Positions 48,034-56,680 of a stretch of 64,000 nucleotides of DNA are shown piece by piece. Under the pieces are notes generated by a model. That model did not search any database. It was not told the origin of the DNA and saw only the letters and a program-made list of their open reading frames with translations. Origin of the DNA: Nitrosomonas sp. (lineage in GTDB: Bacteria > Pseudomonadota > Gammaproteobacteria > Burkholderiales > Nitrosomonadaceae). The DNA is taken from NCBI GenBank assembly GCA_024281825.1, contig JAMWZY010000001.1, positions 413,826-477,825 of the forward strand, in the 5' to 3' direction. Positions within the stretch are counted from its first letter, which is position 1, and each line of letters opens with the position of its first letter. Made by a program: the position numbers and the translations under genes.

Positions 48034-49125
48034 ATGAGCCTTAAATGCGGTATTGTAGGACTGCCCAATGTCGGTAAATCCACGCTTTTCAATGCATTGA
48101 CAAAGGCTGGCATCGCTGCGGAAAACTACCCTTTTTGCACCATTGATCCAAACGTCGGTATCGTTGAAGTACCTGATACCCGCCTGCAAAAATTATCAGA
48201 TATCGTCAAACCGCAAAAAATACAACCGGCTATTGTTGAATTTGTCGATATTGCGGGCTTAGTTGCCGGAGCATCCAAGGGTGAAGGATTGGGCAATAAA
48301 TTTCTTGCCAATATCCGAGAAACAGATGGTATCGTCAATATGGTGCGCTGTTTCGTCAATGAGAATGTTGTGCATGTCGCCGGCAAAGTCGATCCTCTTT
48401 CTGATATTGAAGTCATTCAAACCGAACTGTCGCTGGCCGATTTGGCTACGGTTGAGAAAACATTGCTACGTGAATCTAAAGTGGCTAAATCGGGCAACAA
48501 AGATGCCATTAGATTGTGTGCCTTGCTAGAAATGGTACAAGCGCATCTCGATCAAGGTAATCCTGCTAGAACACTGGCTTTGGATAAGGATCAAAAGCAG
48601 TTATTACAGCCACTTTGCTTGTTGACTGCGAAACCTGCTATTTATGTGGCTAATGTGGATGATCATGGCTTAAAAGATAATCCATTGTTAGAACGTGTCA
48701 AAGAGTTCGCGGCTGCTGAAAATGCGCCGGTAGTACCCATATGCGCTACTCTAGAATCCGAAATTGCAGAATTGTCAGACGAAGATAAAAAAGTATTTCT
48801 CGCTGATCTTGGTCTGGCAGAACCAGGGTTGAACCGCTTAGTGCGCGCTGGATATGAATTATTAGGGTTGCAAACCTACTTTACCGCAGGCGTGAAGGAA
48901 GTACGGGCTTGGACCATTCACAAAGGCGACACAGCGCCACAGGCAGCCGGTGTCATTCATACCGATTTTGAAAAAGGCTTCATCCGCGCCGAAGTGATTA
49001 ATTACGATGATTTTATTACGTATCATGGCGAGCAAGGTGCCAAGGAAGCCGGCAAAATGCGCCTCGAAGGAAAGGAATATGTCGTCAAAGATGGCGATGT
49101 GATGCATTTCCGTTTCAACGTCTAA
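48034..49125 (+). CDS. ychF: Redox-regulated ATPase YchF (OLA1 family)
   Basis: Obg-related ATPase that binds ribosomes. [18 protein letters not shown] (G1, residues about 8-25) and [20 protein letters not shown] (G3) are present; the usual NVDD replaces the canonical NKxD, explaining ATP preference in the family. A coiled-coil middle and a C-terminal TGS domain ([15 protein letters not shown]...[14 protein letters not shown]) follow. 363 residues, complete. Confidence 0.96.
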   Translation: MSLKCGIVGLPNVGKSTLFNALTKAGIAAENYPFCTIDPNVGIVEVPDTRLQKLSDIVKPQKIQPAIVEFVDIAGLVAGASKGEGLGNKFLANIRETDGIVNMVRCFVNENVVHVAGKVDPLSDIEVIQTELSLADLATVEKTLLRESKVAKSGNKDAIRLCALLEMVQAHLDQGNPARTLALDKDQKQLLQPLCLLTAKPAIYVANVDDHGLKDNPLLERVKEFAAAENAPVVPICATLESEIAELSDEDKKVFLADLGLAEPGLNRLVRAGYELLGLQTYFTAGVKEVRAWTIHKGDTAPQAAGVIHTDFEKGFIRAEVINYDDFITYHGEQGAKEAGKMRLEGKEYVVKDGDVMHFRFNV

Positions 49126-49149
49126 GGAAACTCTGAGAAACTACTGCAC

Positions 49150-49245
49150 TTGGCTATGAGGCGTTGAAGTCAGGCTCAAAATGCTCATTTACTATCTGTA
49201 AATTGCGCTTTTTCATCTGATTTCGCCTTGCTTGTCCTTCGCTCG
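49150..49245. repeat. Imperfect inverted repeat downstream of ychF
   Basis: Around 49180-49226, CAAAATGCTCATTTAC and GTAAATTGCGCTTTTT can fold into an imperfect hairpin with a 5-base loop, and flanking AGTCAG/CTGATT segments extend it. Such GC-poor hairpins flanked by GTTGAAGTCAGGC-type sequence resemble insertion-element remnants, but I cannot confirm this. It lies at the border of the foreign-looking Fic gene. Confidence 0.35.
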
Positions 49246-49276
49246 CTACCTTTTTCAAAGCTTTCTAATTGAACAC

Positions 49277-49352
49277 GTCGCAAGAATATAAAATATGCGA
49301 CATATTCGATTGTCTTGTCGCTGCGGACGACATAAACTGACGACGTGTCGCA
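49277..49352. promoter_or_regulatory. Array of GTCGC(A) motifs upstream of the Fic gene
   Basis: GTCGCA at 49277-49282, its complement TGCGAC at 49296-49301, GTCGC at 49317-49321 and GTCGCA at 49347-49352 lie within 76 bases directly before the Fic start. The first two form an inverted pair with a 13-base spacer. A candidate operator set for autoregulation. Confidence 0.45.
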
Positions 49353-49371
49353 AAAATGGATAAATCAAACC

Positions 49372-50492
49372 ATGTCGTCTTGGCACCCGGAACAACCCTA
49401 CAACGATCTTCCGATTTTACCCCCCGCAGCCGAGCTGGAAACACGCACGGTGCTCAAGCAGTGCATCGCAGCCCGGGTGGCATTGGCAGAACTCAAGCAA
49501 GCTGCCGAACTCATCCCCAATCAGGGTGTCCTGATTAATACCTTACCACTGCTTGAAACCCAGGCCAGCTTGGAAATCGAAAACATTGTCACCACCACAG
49601 ACCGATTGTTTCAGTTTCAAAGCGCGAATGAATACGCCGACCTGGCAACGCGGGAAGCCCTGCGTTACAGCGGCGCTTTGCTCGAAGGATTCCAAACGTT
49701 GCAACAGTATCCGCTAAACACCCGCACTGCGGAACAAGTATGCACGCGCATCAAGGGCACGGATATGCAAGTACGGCGCGTACCCGGAACGGCGCTGGCC
49801 AATCAGGCGACCGGAAAAGTGATTTATACGCCGCCCGCCGGAGAAGACCTGCTGCGTACCAAACTGGCCAACTGGGAACGCTACCTACACGAAGCACGCG
49901 AATCGACCCACTGATTCGCATGGCGATTGGGCATTACCAATTCGAAGCGATTCACCCGTTCACCGACGGCAATGGCCACGCCGGGCGCGCGCTGAATAGC
50001 CTGTTTCTGATCCAAGAAGGCTTGCTGGCACTGCCGATTCTGTATCTCAGCCGCTACATCATCAAAAACAAAACCGAATATTACCGCCTGCTGCTCGATG
50101 TCACGCGCAGCCAAGCATGGGAACCGTGGATTGTTTTTTTGCTGCAAGGCATCGAAGACACGGCACGCTGGACCACCGCAAAAATCGCCGCGATCCGTAC
50201 TTTGTCAGGTTTAACGATTGACCATGTGAAGCAAACGGCACCGAAAATCTACAGCCGCGAACTGGTCGACCGGATTTTCGATCTGCCCTACTGCCGGATT
50301 CAGAATCTGGTTGAAAAAAATATCGCCGGACGCCAAGCTGCCTCGCGTTATCCCAAGCAACTGGTAGAAATCGGCGTGTTTGAGGAAAGAGCGATCGGGC
50401 GCGAAAAGCTCTTTATTCATCCCAAGCTGATGCATTTACTGACGCGGGATGACAATACCGTGCCGCCCTATCGATTACTGACGAATGCATGA
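49372..50492 (+). pseudogene. Fic-family protein (AMP-transferase-like), frameshifted
   Basis: Fic proteins transfer AMP to target proteins. Two overlapping frames make up one gene: 49372-49914 (N-terminal helices and most of the Fic fold) and the next frame from about 49890 to 50492 ([20 protein letters not shown] onward). The shift lies near 49885-49905, where the first frame ends at RESTH. The N-terminal part has SLEIEN, matching the inhibitory (S/T)xxxE(G/N) motif. The catalytic motif reads [12 protein letters not shown], with His in place of the usual Arg of GNGR. A C-terminal winged-helix-like part follows. GC is clearly higher than in neighbours. A sequencing error cannot be excluded. 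Confidence 0.8.
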
Positions 50493-50514
50493 TTATAAGT
50501 AGCGGAGTAAAAAA

Positions 50515-50964
50515 ATGCTCAAATCATCCCTTTTCATTGCATCAATAATTTTAACTTCATTCTCATTTGCTGAAGAATCATCTTATCCAAATCGGGAAAA
50601 TGCATTGGAAGAGGCTAAAATACTAGCCAGCTGTGCAGGATTTCTAAGTTTTACCTCGAAATTAATGGAAAAATTAAATAAGCCTTATCAAGCAAAAGAA
50701 AATCATATGAAGTCTAATGGTTGGAGAATAGCAAGTATGGGAGCTTTTTACGTGGCTGGTATGAATGGTAAAAATGTTAATAGAACAGTTGAATCTGCTC
50801 ATGAAGTTGCATACGTAAAATGGATGGCGTTGATGGAGTGTGAGGATAGCAATTTACAATCAGAAATAGAAAAAGAAATAACCCACTGCCTTTCTTATAA
50901 TTCATCGCAAGAGTTTTATCGGGATTTTATGTTTGAATTAGCTGAGGAGCTAGAAAAAAATTAA
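50515..50964 (+). CDS. Small exported hypothetical protein (149 aa)
   Basis: Not recognised. A signal peptide MLKSSLFIASIILTSFSFA, cleaved before EESS, is followed by a mostly helical acidic protein with three cysteines (about residues 40, 105 and 121) that could form a disulfide. CGGAG lies about 8 bases before the ATG. The AT-rich composition contrasts with the GC-rich Fic gene 22 bases upstream, so the two probably have separate histories. Confidence 0.6.
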   Translation: MLKSSLFIASIILTSFSFAEESSYPNRENALEEAKILASCAGFLSFTSKLMEKLNKPYQAKENHMKSNGWRIASMGAFYVAGMNGKNVNRTVESAHEVAYVKWMALMECEDSNLQSEIEKEITHCLSYNSSQEFYRDFMFELAEELEKN

Positions 50965-51149
50965 CCCTATTCATCTTTTTGCTACTTGCGGTATTCTTCA
51001 TGATTGTACAAAAGACGTTGATCAGCGATGTCTTGATTCAGTAGAGAGTCGATTCAGTTTTTTCCTGACACTCTTGCCAATGCGTGTTGAGACTCCTATG
51101 CGCTAATAGTTCATCTGGCCAGAGCATTGCTATCAAAGGTTTATATCTT

Positions 51150-51707
51150 TCAGGGAGGATTAGGCAGTCCTTGTACTTTCGAACCCGCTTTAATTCCTCG
51201 TTCCATAAACCAGCCTTGATTCATTTCTAATGCAAAGCGGACTGGGTGATTGGAACAATGCGTATTTTCTGTTTCCGGTTGCATATCTCTTGTGTTGACT
51301 ATCGTGCCATCATCAGTAATGAATGCGATCGTGAGAGGGATTAACGTATTGCGCATCCAAAAACAGCGGATCTCCAATCGATCATAAATAAACAGCATGC
51401 CTTCATGGCTACCCATGGACTGACGGTACATTAATCCAAGCATTTGTTCTTGCGCGGTATGAGCAACTTCTGCCTGAATCACATGGATATGGGTTGTCAA
51501 TTCGATAGCGGGCAAGCGCGGTTGCGGCCCATTTTGCGCGTAAACGGTTATAGGTGTTATAAAGCTTACAAAAAACAGAATCCGCCAAGCAGGTAAATGT
51601 ATTGGATTGCGGCCAATGGAATGAATGATTTTTTGAAATGTGTTTTTAACAAGCATAATCGTAGAATATAAATATAACAGATGCATACAACTCTCAATTT
51701 TTTTCAA
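51150..51707 (-). CDS. DUF192-family exported protein
   Basis: DUF192 proteins are small beta-barrel-like proteins of unknown function. Core: IHVIQAEVAHTAQEQMLGLMYRQ, GMLFIYDRLEIRCFWMRNTLIPL and the HPVRFALEMNQGWFMERGIKAGS end. An N-terminal hydrophobic segment (AWRILFFVSFITPITVYA) acts as a signal. The start is uncertain: ATG 51707 overlaps darP by 14 bases, while ATG 51656 gives a shorter leader. Encoded directly after darP on the minus strand. Confidence 0.82.
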   Translation of the reverse strand: MKKIESCMHLLYLYSTIMLVKNTFQKIIHSIGRNPIHLPAWRILFFVSFITPITVYAQNGPQPRLPAIELTTHIHVIQAEVAHTAQEQMLGLMYRQSMGSHEGMLFIYDRLEIRCFWMRNTLIPLTIAFITDDGTIVNTRDMQPETENTHCSNHPVRFALEMNQGWFMERGIKAGSKVQGLPNPP

Positions 51708-52227
51708 TCACCAGTTGTAAGGCTTGAAAGAGCAAGCGATAGCTTTTGGGCGGTTTGTTCGCGGTTTTTTCTTTGTGCGTGTTGCGTATCAAAACACGTA
51801 ATTGCTGTAAATCCGCGTTGGGGTGTTTTTGTGCAAATTCGGTGAATGCGGCATCATCGTTTAACAGCCGTTCGCGCCAACGTTCCAAATGGTGCAACCG
51901 GGCTGTTTGTTGCAAAGAGGTTTGATGCCACGTAGCTAATTTTTCCTGAATGGGTGATACATCGACTTGGCGCATTAGTTTACCGATATATTGCAGTTGT
52001 CTGCGGCGTGCGCCATGTTTATCGATCGTTCGTGCGAAACGGATGGCATCTGCAAGACTTTCAGGTAAATCAAACTCAGTTAATTGCTTTGCATCCAATT
52101 CAACCAATCGTTCACCAATTTCTTGCAAAGCGTGCATGTCCTTTTTCAGCTTTGTTTTACTAGGGCTTGTGTATTGATCACTGGCTTCGTGGTGATCGGT
52201 GTATTGCTCTTGTGAAATTTTGGGCAC
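51694..52227 (-). CDS. darP: Ribosome biogenesis factor DarP (YjgA)
   Basis: Binds late 50S precursors (family knowledge). The 177 residues are nearly all helical and charged, with SKTKLKKDMHALQEIGERLVEL, IDKHGARRRQLQYIGKLMRQ and the late HPNADLQQLRVLIRNTHKEK blocks. It is divergent from pmbA, the same neighbour as in enterobacteria, which supports the call. The gene is followed by a DUF192 gene. Confidence 0.93.
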   Translation of the reverse strand: MPKISQEQYTDHHEASDQYTSPSKTKLKKDMHALQEIGERLVELDAKQLTEFDLPESLADAIRFARTIDKHGARRRQLQYIGKLMRQVDVSPIQEKLATWHQTSLQQTARLHHLERWRERLLNDDAAFTEFAQKHPNADLQQLRVLIRNTHKEKTANKPPKSYRLLFQALQLVIEKN

Positions 52228-52340
52228 GTTTGTTAGGCTGTATAATATGGTACTCAGAAGCTGCTATCATAACGCTTTTCGTTCAATCCTATTCCAAGGA
52301 TTTAATTTTTTCGGTTTGTTTTTTAACCCAGAACCCATTT

Positions 52341-53699
52341 ATGAGTGATCTTACCGTTTCGGACAGTCGATTTTCCTATCCATTCACTACGTTGCAGCAA
52401 ATTGCCCGTGATATCTTGACGCAGGCTAAGCAGGGCGGCGCTACCGCTTGTGAGACCAATGTTTCAGACGGTTTCGGCCAAACAGTGACGGTTCGTCAAA
52501 GCACAGTCGAAACAATTGAATATAATCGCGACAAAGGTTTGTCAGTAACAGTTTATTTGGGGCAAAAGCGTGGTAACGCCAGTACCTCGGATTTTTCCCC
52601 GCAAGCTATCCGTGACACAGTAGCAGCGGCTTTATCCATTGCACGTTACACGGCAGAAGACGACTGTGCCGGGCTTGCGGAAAAAGATCGGTTAGCGCGT
52701 GACTATCCCCAGTTGGCGTTATATTTTCCTTGGCAATTATCGGTTGAGCAAGCGATTGAATTGGCTAAAGAGTGTGAGCAAGCTGGTTTTGCGGTTGACT
52801 CGAAAATTACTAACTCGGAAGGTGCGACGGTGTCAACCAATGAGTCGCAATTCATTTATGCTAATAGCTTGGATTTTATGGGGGGATATCCGGTATCTCG
52901 TCATAGCGTGAGTTGTGCATTGATTGCCGAGCACAATGAAAGTAAACAACGTGATTATTGGTATAGCGTTGCGCGAGATGCTGTTGATTTGGAGTCGGTT
53001 CAAGAAATAGGAAGAAAAACAGGGCTGCGTAGCGCAGCTCGTCTAGGCGCCAGAAAAATTCCTACTTGTGAAGTGCCGGTGATATTTGAAGCGCCGATTG
53101 CTTCAAGCTTGATCGGACATCTTGCATCCGCAATTAGCGGCGGTAGCTTGTATCGGAAATCTTCTTTTTTACTCAATAGCATCGGTGAACAAGTTTTTGC
53201 TCCAGATATTCAAATTTTGGATTTGCCGTATTTGCCTAAGGGGCTTGGTAGTGGCCCATTTGACGAAGATGGCGTGGCAACGATGGAACGGAAAATAGTT
53301 GAGAATGGTATTGTGCAAGGTTATTTTCTCGGTAGTTATTCGGCACGAAAATTGAAGATGGACACCACTGGTAATGCTGGCGGCGCGCATAATTTAATCA
53401 TTCAAAGTAAGAACACACTTGATGTTCCGGCGTTACTGAAAAAACTGCATACCGGTTTGTTAGTAACCGAACTATTAGGGCACGGTGTCAACGGTGTAAC
53501 AGGGGATTATTCCCGCGGCGCTTCGGGTTTTTGGGTAGAAAATGGTCGAATAGCTTATCCGGTTGAGGAAATCACTATTGCAGGCAATTTGAAGGATATC
53601 TACCGCGGAATTTTAGCGATCGGCAATGATGTTATTGTGCGCGGCTCAAAACAAAGTGGTTCTATTTTAATTGACCGAATGACAGTTGCGGGCGATTGA
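52341..53699 (+). CDS. pmbA: Metalloprotease PmbA/TldE
   Basis: Partner of TldD in a heterodimeric protease that matures small peptides and degrades others. TldE subunits lack the zinc HExxxH, as here. ATG 52341 (MSDLTVSDSRFSYPFTTLQQ) is the family start; reading further upstream would run into the darP promoter. 452 residues. Conserved end: GASGFWVENGRIAYPVEEIT and RGSKQSGSILIDRMTVAGD. tldD is not in the window. Confidence 0.94.
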   Translation: MSDLTVSDSRFSYPFTTLQQIARDILTQAKQGGATACETNVSDGFGQTVTVRQSTVETIEYNRDKGLSVTVYLGQKRGNASTSDFSPQAIRDTVAAALSIARYTAEDDCAGLAEKDRLARDYPQLALYFPWQLSVEQAIELAKECEQAGFAVDSKITNSEGATVSTNESQFIYANSLDFMGGYPVSRHSVSCALIAEHNESKQRDYWYSVARDAVDLESVQEIGRKTGLRSAARLGARKIPTCEVPVIFEAPIASSLIGHLASAISGGSLYRKSSFLLNSIGEQVFAPDIQILDLPYLPKGLGSGPFDEDGVATMERKIVENGIVQGYFLGSYSARKLKMDTTGNAGGAHNLIIQSKNTLDVPALLKKLHTGLLVTELLGHGVNGVTGDYSRGASGFWVENGRIAYPVEEITIAGNLKDIYRGILAIGNDVIVRGSKQSGSILIDRMTVAGD

Positions 53700-53718
53700 G
53701 CGATCTGAATTGCTGAGA

Positions 53719-54267
53719 ATGGATGCGTTGCGTCAGTTTGAGCAGGTAATCGGAAAAATTTCTGGTGCGGCAGGTTGGTTAGCGGGATGCCTGTGCTTAT
53801 TGATGATTGCTGTGGTATGTGTCGATGTGGTCAGTCGCTATGCCTTCGACTCGGGTTCCATCGCTATGCAGGAATTGGAATGGCACTTGTTTGCCGCGGT
53901 TTTTCTGCTTGGTGCCGCTTATACCATGCGCGAGGATGCAAATGTTCGCGTCGATGTTTTTTACACAAAAATGTCATCTGGAAGAAAAGCCATTGTCGAT
54001 ATTTTGGGTACGGTGTTTTTTGTCATTCCAATGTGTTCCTTGATTTTATGGAGCGCCTACGATCCGGTAATCTATTCTTACCAACTGGGTGAAGTTTCAA
54101 TGGACCCGGGCGGATTGTCTTATCGATTTGCTTTTAAGGCATTGTTGCCGATAGGTTATTTTCTTGTCATGCTGCAATCTCTTGCGGTCATTTCCAAAAA
54201 TATTCGTATCCTGCTAGTAGGGCGTGATACAGAACAGTTTTTAGGATGCTCTGGTAAGAAAAAATGA
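53719..54267 (+). CDS. TRAP transporter small permease (DctQ type)
   Basis: Four-TM small subunit of a tripartite ATP-independent transporter, using a sodium or proton gradient. Helices near residues 18-38, 54-72, 95-113 and 138-160, with the conserved MQELEWHLFAAVFLLGAAYTMREDANVRVDVF block. ATG 53719 gives 182 residues; TTG 53686 overlaps the pmbA end. Overlaps the large subunit gene by 4 bases. No DctP binding-protein gene is adjacent. Confidence 0.9.
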   Translation: MDALRQFEQVIGKISGAAGWLAGCLCLLMIAVVCVDVVSRYAFDSGSIAMQELEWHLFAAVFLLGAAYTMREDANVRVDVFYTKMSSGRKAIVDILGTVFFVIPMCSLILWSAYDPVIYSYQLGEVSMDPGGLSYRFAFKALLPIGYFLVMLQSLAVISKNIRILLVGRDTEQFLGCSGKKK

Positions 54268-55547
54268 TAGCACTGGTCATGTTTCTGGTGTGCCTGATAA
54301 TGCTAGCTCTGGGGTTCCCTGTCGCATTTACATTCGCGGGCGTGGCGTTGATATTTGGCTTGTATTTCGAAGGCTTGCAATTATTCATGCTGGTTGTGTA
54401 TCGTATCGAATCCATCATGACCAATGTTACGTTGATGGCGGTACCCCTATTTATTTTCATGGGGTTGCTACTGGAAAAATCGGGTATTGCAGAAAGAATG
54501 CTGGAATCGATGGGATTGCTGTTCGGTCAAATACGCGGTGGGTTAGCGGCGTCGACGGTAATCGTTGGCGCTTTATTGGCGGCATCCACCGGCGTAGTTG
54601 GCGCTTCTGTTGTAACGATGGGACTCATCGCGCTACCGGTCATGCTTAAGTATCATTACGATAAAAAACTGGCTTGTGGTGTTATTTGTGCGTCTGGCAC
54701 ATTGGGACAAATTATTCCACCATCGATCATTCTGATTATCATGGCGGATGTTTTGCAGCAACCGGTTGGAGATTTCTACCGTGCGGCCTTATTACCGGGT
54801 TTGTTGCTGGTTTTGTTATATGTGATTTATTGTTTGACCATGGCAGCGATCGCAAAAGACATTGCACCCCCCATGTTGCGTTCGAATACAGCGATGTCAT
54901 CGCAATACTGGTCAGCCATAAAAGCAATCGTACCGGCGTTAGCGTTAGTTGTTATTGTATTGGGCACCATAATCGGCGGTATCGCCACACCGACCGAATC
55001 TGCTGCAATGGGTGCGGTTGGCGCAATGGTGCTTGCTAGCTTCAGTGGACGATTACGTTTTGCTATGCTGCACCAGATTGCGATGGAAACTACTAAGGTT
55101 AGCGCTATGGTATTTACCATACTGATCGGAGCAACCTTTTTTTCTATGGTATTCACCTATACCGGTGGCGATGAAGCAGTTGAACAGTTGATGCAACACA
55201 TTCCTGGCGGTCAGTGGGGTTTTGTATTGCTCATGATGGCGGTGATTTTTCTATTAGGTTTTTTTATCGATTTTGTTGAAATCGCGTATATTTTTATTCC
55301 GATGATTGCACCGATTCTGATTAAATCGGGCATTGATCCGCTTTGGTTTGGTATTTTGGTGGCTTTAAATTTGCAAACATCTTTTTTGACACCTCCGTTT
55401 GGTTTTTCACTGTTTTATTTACGCGGCGTAGCGCCGCCCTCAGTAACTACTTTGGATATCTATCGCGGGGTAGTTCCTTTTATTTTCTTGCAAATACTGA
55501 CCGGTATGACGATTATGCTGTTTCCCGATATCATCCGGGCATTTTGA
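54264..55547 (+). CDS. TRAP transporter large permease (DctM type)
   Basis: Channel-forming subunit with about 12 TM helices over 427 residues. Family motifs: LIMLALGFPVAFTFAGVAL, VPLFIFMGLLLEKSGIAERM, GQIIPPSIILIIM and the LNLQTSFLTPPFGFSLFYLRG loop. Together with the small permease it needs a periplasmic binding protein, which is missing in the window. Substrate unknown (organic acids are common). Confidence 0.93.
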   Translation: MIALVMFLVCLIMLALGFPVAFTFAGVALIFGLYFEGLQLFMLVVYRIESIMTNVTLMAVPLFIFMGLLLEKSGIAERMLESMGLLFGQIRGGLAASTVIVGALLAASTGVVGASVVTMGLIALPVMLKYHYDKKLACGVICASGTLGQIIPPSIILIIMADVLQQPVGDFYRAALLPGLLLVLLYVIYCLTMAAIAKDIAPPMLRSNTAMSSQYWSAIKAIVPALALVVIVLGTIIGGIATPTESAAMGAVGAMVLASFSGRLRFAMLHQIAMETTKVSAMVFTILIGATFFSMVFTYTGGDEAVEQLMQHIPGGQWGFVLLMMAVIFLLGFFIDFVEIAYIFIPMIAPILIKSGIDPLWFGILVALNLQTSFLTPPFGFSLFYLRGVAPPSVTTLDIYRGVVPFIFLQILTGMTIMLFPDIIRAF

Positions 55548-55635
55548 TTTTTTGGAGAGAGGTTTTGCTAAAGAAGCATGTTTCCATTATTATCAGAAAA
55601 GTAATAATGATGAGGACAAAAAATTGAGAGTAAAC

Positions 55636-56262
55636 ATGGGAAAAAATTTTCTAGTAATTCTGTTGATGGTTGTTACAAGCTTTGCAGCATTTCCAGCGTG
55701 GTCAAATAATCCGGACCTTTCACCCGATAAACTGGTTGAAAGAACAGTTCAAGAAGTAGTAGGGATTATGCAGAAAGATGAAGATTTGAAAAGCGGCAAT
55801 AAAGAAAAATTGCTCAATTTGATCGAGACCAAGATTCTGCCGCATTTCAATTTTGTTCGCATGACACAATTGGCGATGGCGCAGCACTGGCCAACTGCAT
55901 CCTCGGATCAGCAGAATATGTTGGTAGATGAGTTTAGAACTTTATTGGTACGGACTTACTATAATGCATTGACTTCGTATTATAACGAAACGATAAAAGT
56001 CAATCCGTTACCCGCTTTAGGTGATCGCGATGAAGCTACGGTTCGAAGTATTGTCATTCAAGGAAACGGTAAACAACCCGTGCCCATCGACTACAGTATG
56101 GAGAAGAAACAAAACGGCTGGAAGGTCTACGATGTAACCGTTGCTGGTGTTAGCTTGGTAACCAATTACCGCGGCTCATTTAATAGTCAGGTACGCAAAA
56201 ACGGTATTGACGGTTTGATCAAAACACTCTCTGATAAAAATAAATCTTTGGAGAATAAATGA
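55636..56262 (+). CDS. mlaC: Phospholipid-binding periplasmic protein MlaC
   Basis: Carries phospholipid between the outer-membrane MlaA complex and the inner-membrane MlaFEDB transporter. Signal peptide MGKNFLVILLMVVTSFAAFPAWS, then the MlaC fold with KILPHFNFVRMTQLAMAQHW, FRTLLVRTYYNAL and WKVYDVTVAGVSLVTNYRGSF. ATG 55636 has GAGAG 5 bases before it. 208 residues. mlaF, mlaE and mlaD, usually just upstream, are replaced here by TRAP permease genes. Confidence 0.92.
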   Translation: MGKNFLVILLMVVTSFAAFPAWSNNPDLSPDKLVERTVQEVVGIMQKDEDLKSGNKEKLLNLIETKILPHFNFVRMTQLAMAQHWPTASSDQQNMLVDEFRTLLVRTYYNALTSYYNETIKVNPLPALGDRDEATVRSIVIQGNGKQPVPIDYSMEKKQNGWKVYDVTVAGVSLVTNYRGSFNSQVRKNGIDGLIKTLSDKNKSLENK

Positions 56263-56298
56263 TGAACAGTATAGCGATTCGCATCAAAATCTAATGGT

Positions 56299-56613
56299 AT
56301 GGTTTATCTAGAGGATCAAAAGATCGTGGTACAAGGCCCTGCGATGGTTGATAACATTACTGCGTTAACAAAACAGGGATTCCCTTTGCTCAGTGGAACA
56401 AATTGTACAGTAGACTTGAGTCAAGTCACTGAGGTCGATTCCACCATTCTGAGTATGTTTCTGGAATGGTTGCGTGCGGCGCGTCAAACGGGCTGTCAAA
56501 TCAAGTTTATCAATATGCCATCCAGCGTGGCTAGCTTGATTCAACTCTATGGCATCACGGAGTTAATTCCAACAGAAAAAGATTCCTTGGAAGCGTGGAA
56601 TATTACCTCTTAA
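56299..56613 (+). CDS. mlaB: STAS-domain protein, MlaB-like
   Basis: Cytoplasmic STAS protein that stabilises the MlaF ATPase. 104 residues: GPAMVDNITALTKQGFPLL, then CTVDLSQVTEVDSTILSMFLEWLRAAR, with the conserved VDST of MlaB. It is 36 bases after mlaC. Its partner MlaF is not in the window; the ATPase encoded next belongs to a different (ABC-2) type. Confidence 0.82.
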   Translation: MVYLEDQKIVVQGPAMVDNITALTKQGFPLLSGTNCTVDLSQVTEVDSTILSMFLEWLRAARQTGCQIKFINMPSSVASLIQLYGITELIPTEKDSLEAWNITS

Positions 56614-56680
56614 ATGTAAGTTGTTAGTGATTGTTATCGCAGAAGCATGTCTACGCCTGCATTAAATGGGTTAACCAGAT

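Noticed and set aside
49885-49905. Programmed ribosomal frameshift in the Fic gene
   Set aside because: No slippery heptamer or strong downstream structure is visible at the junction; mutation or sequencing error is simpler.
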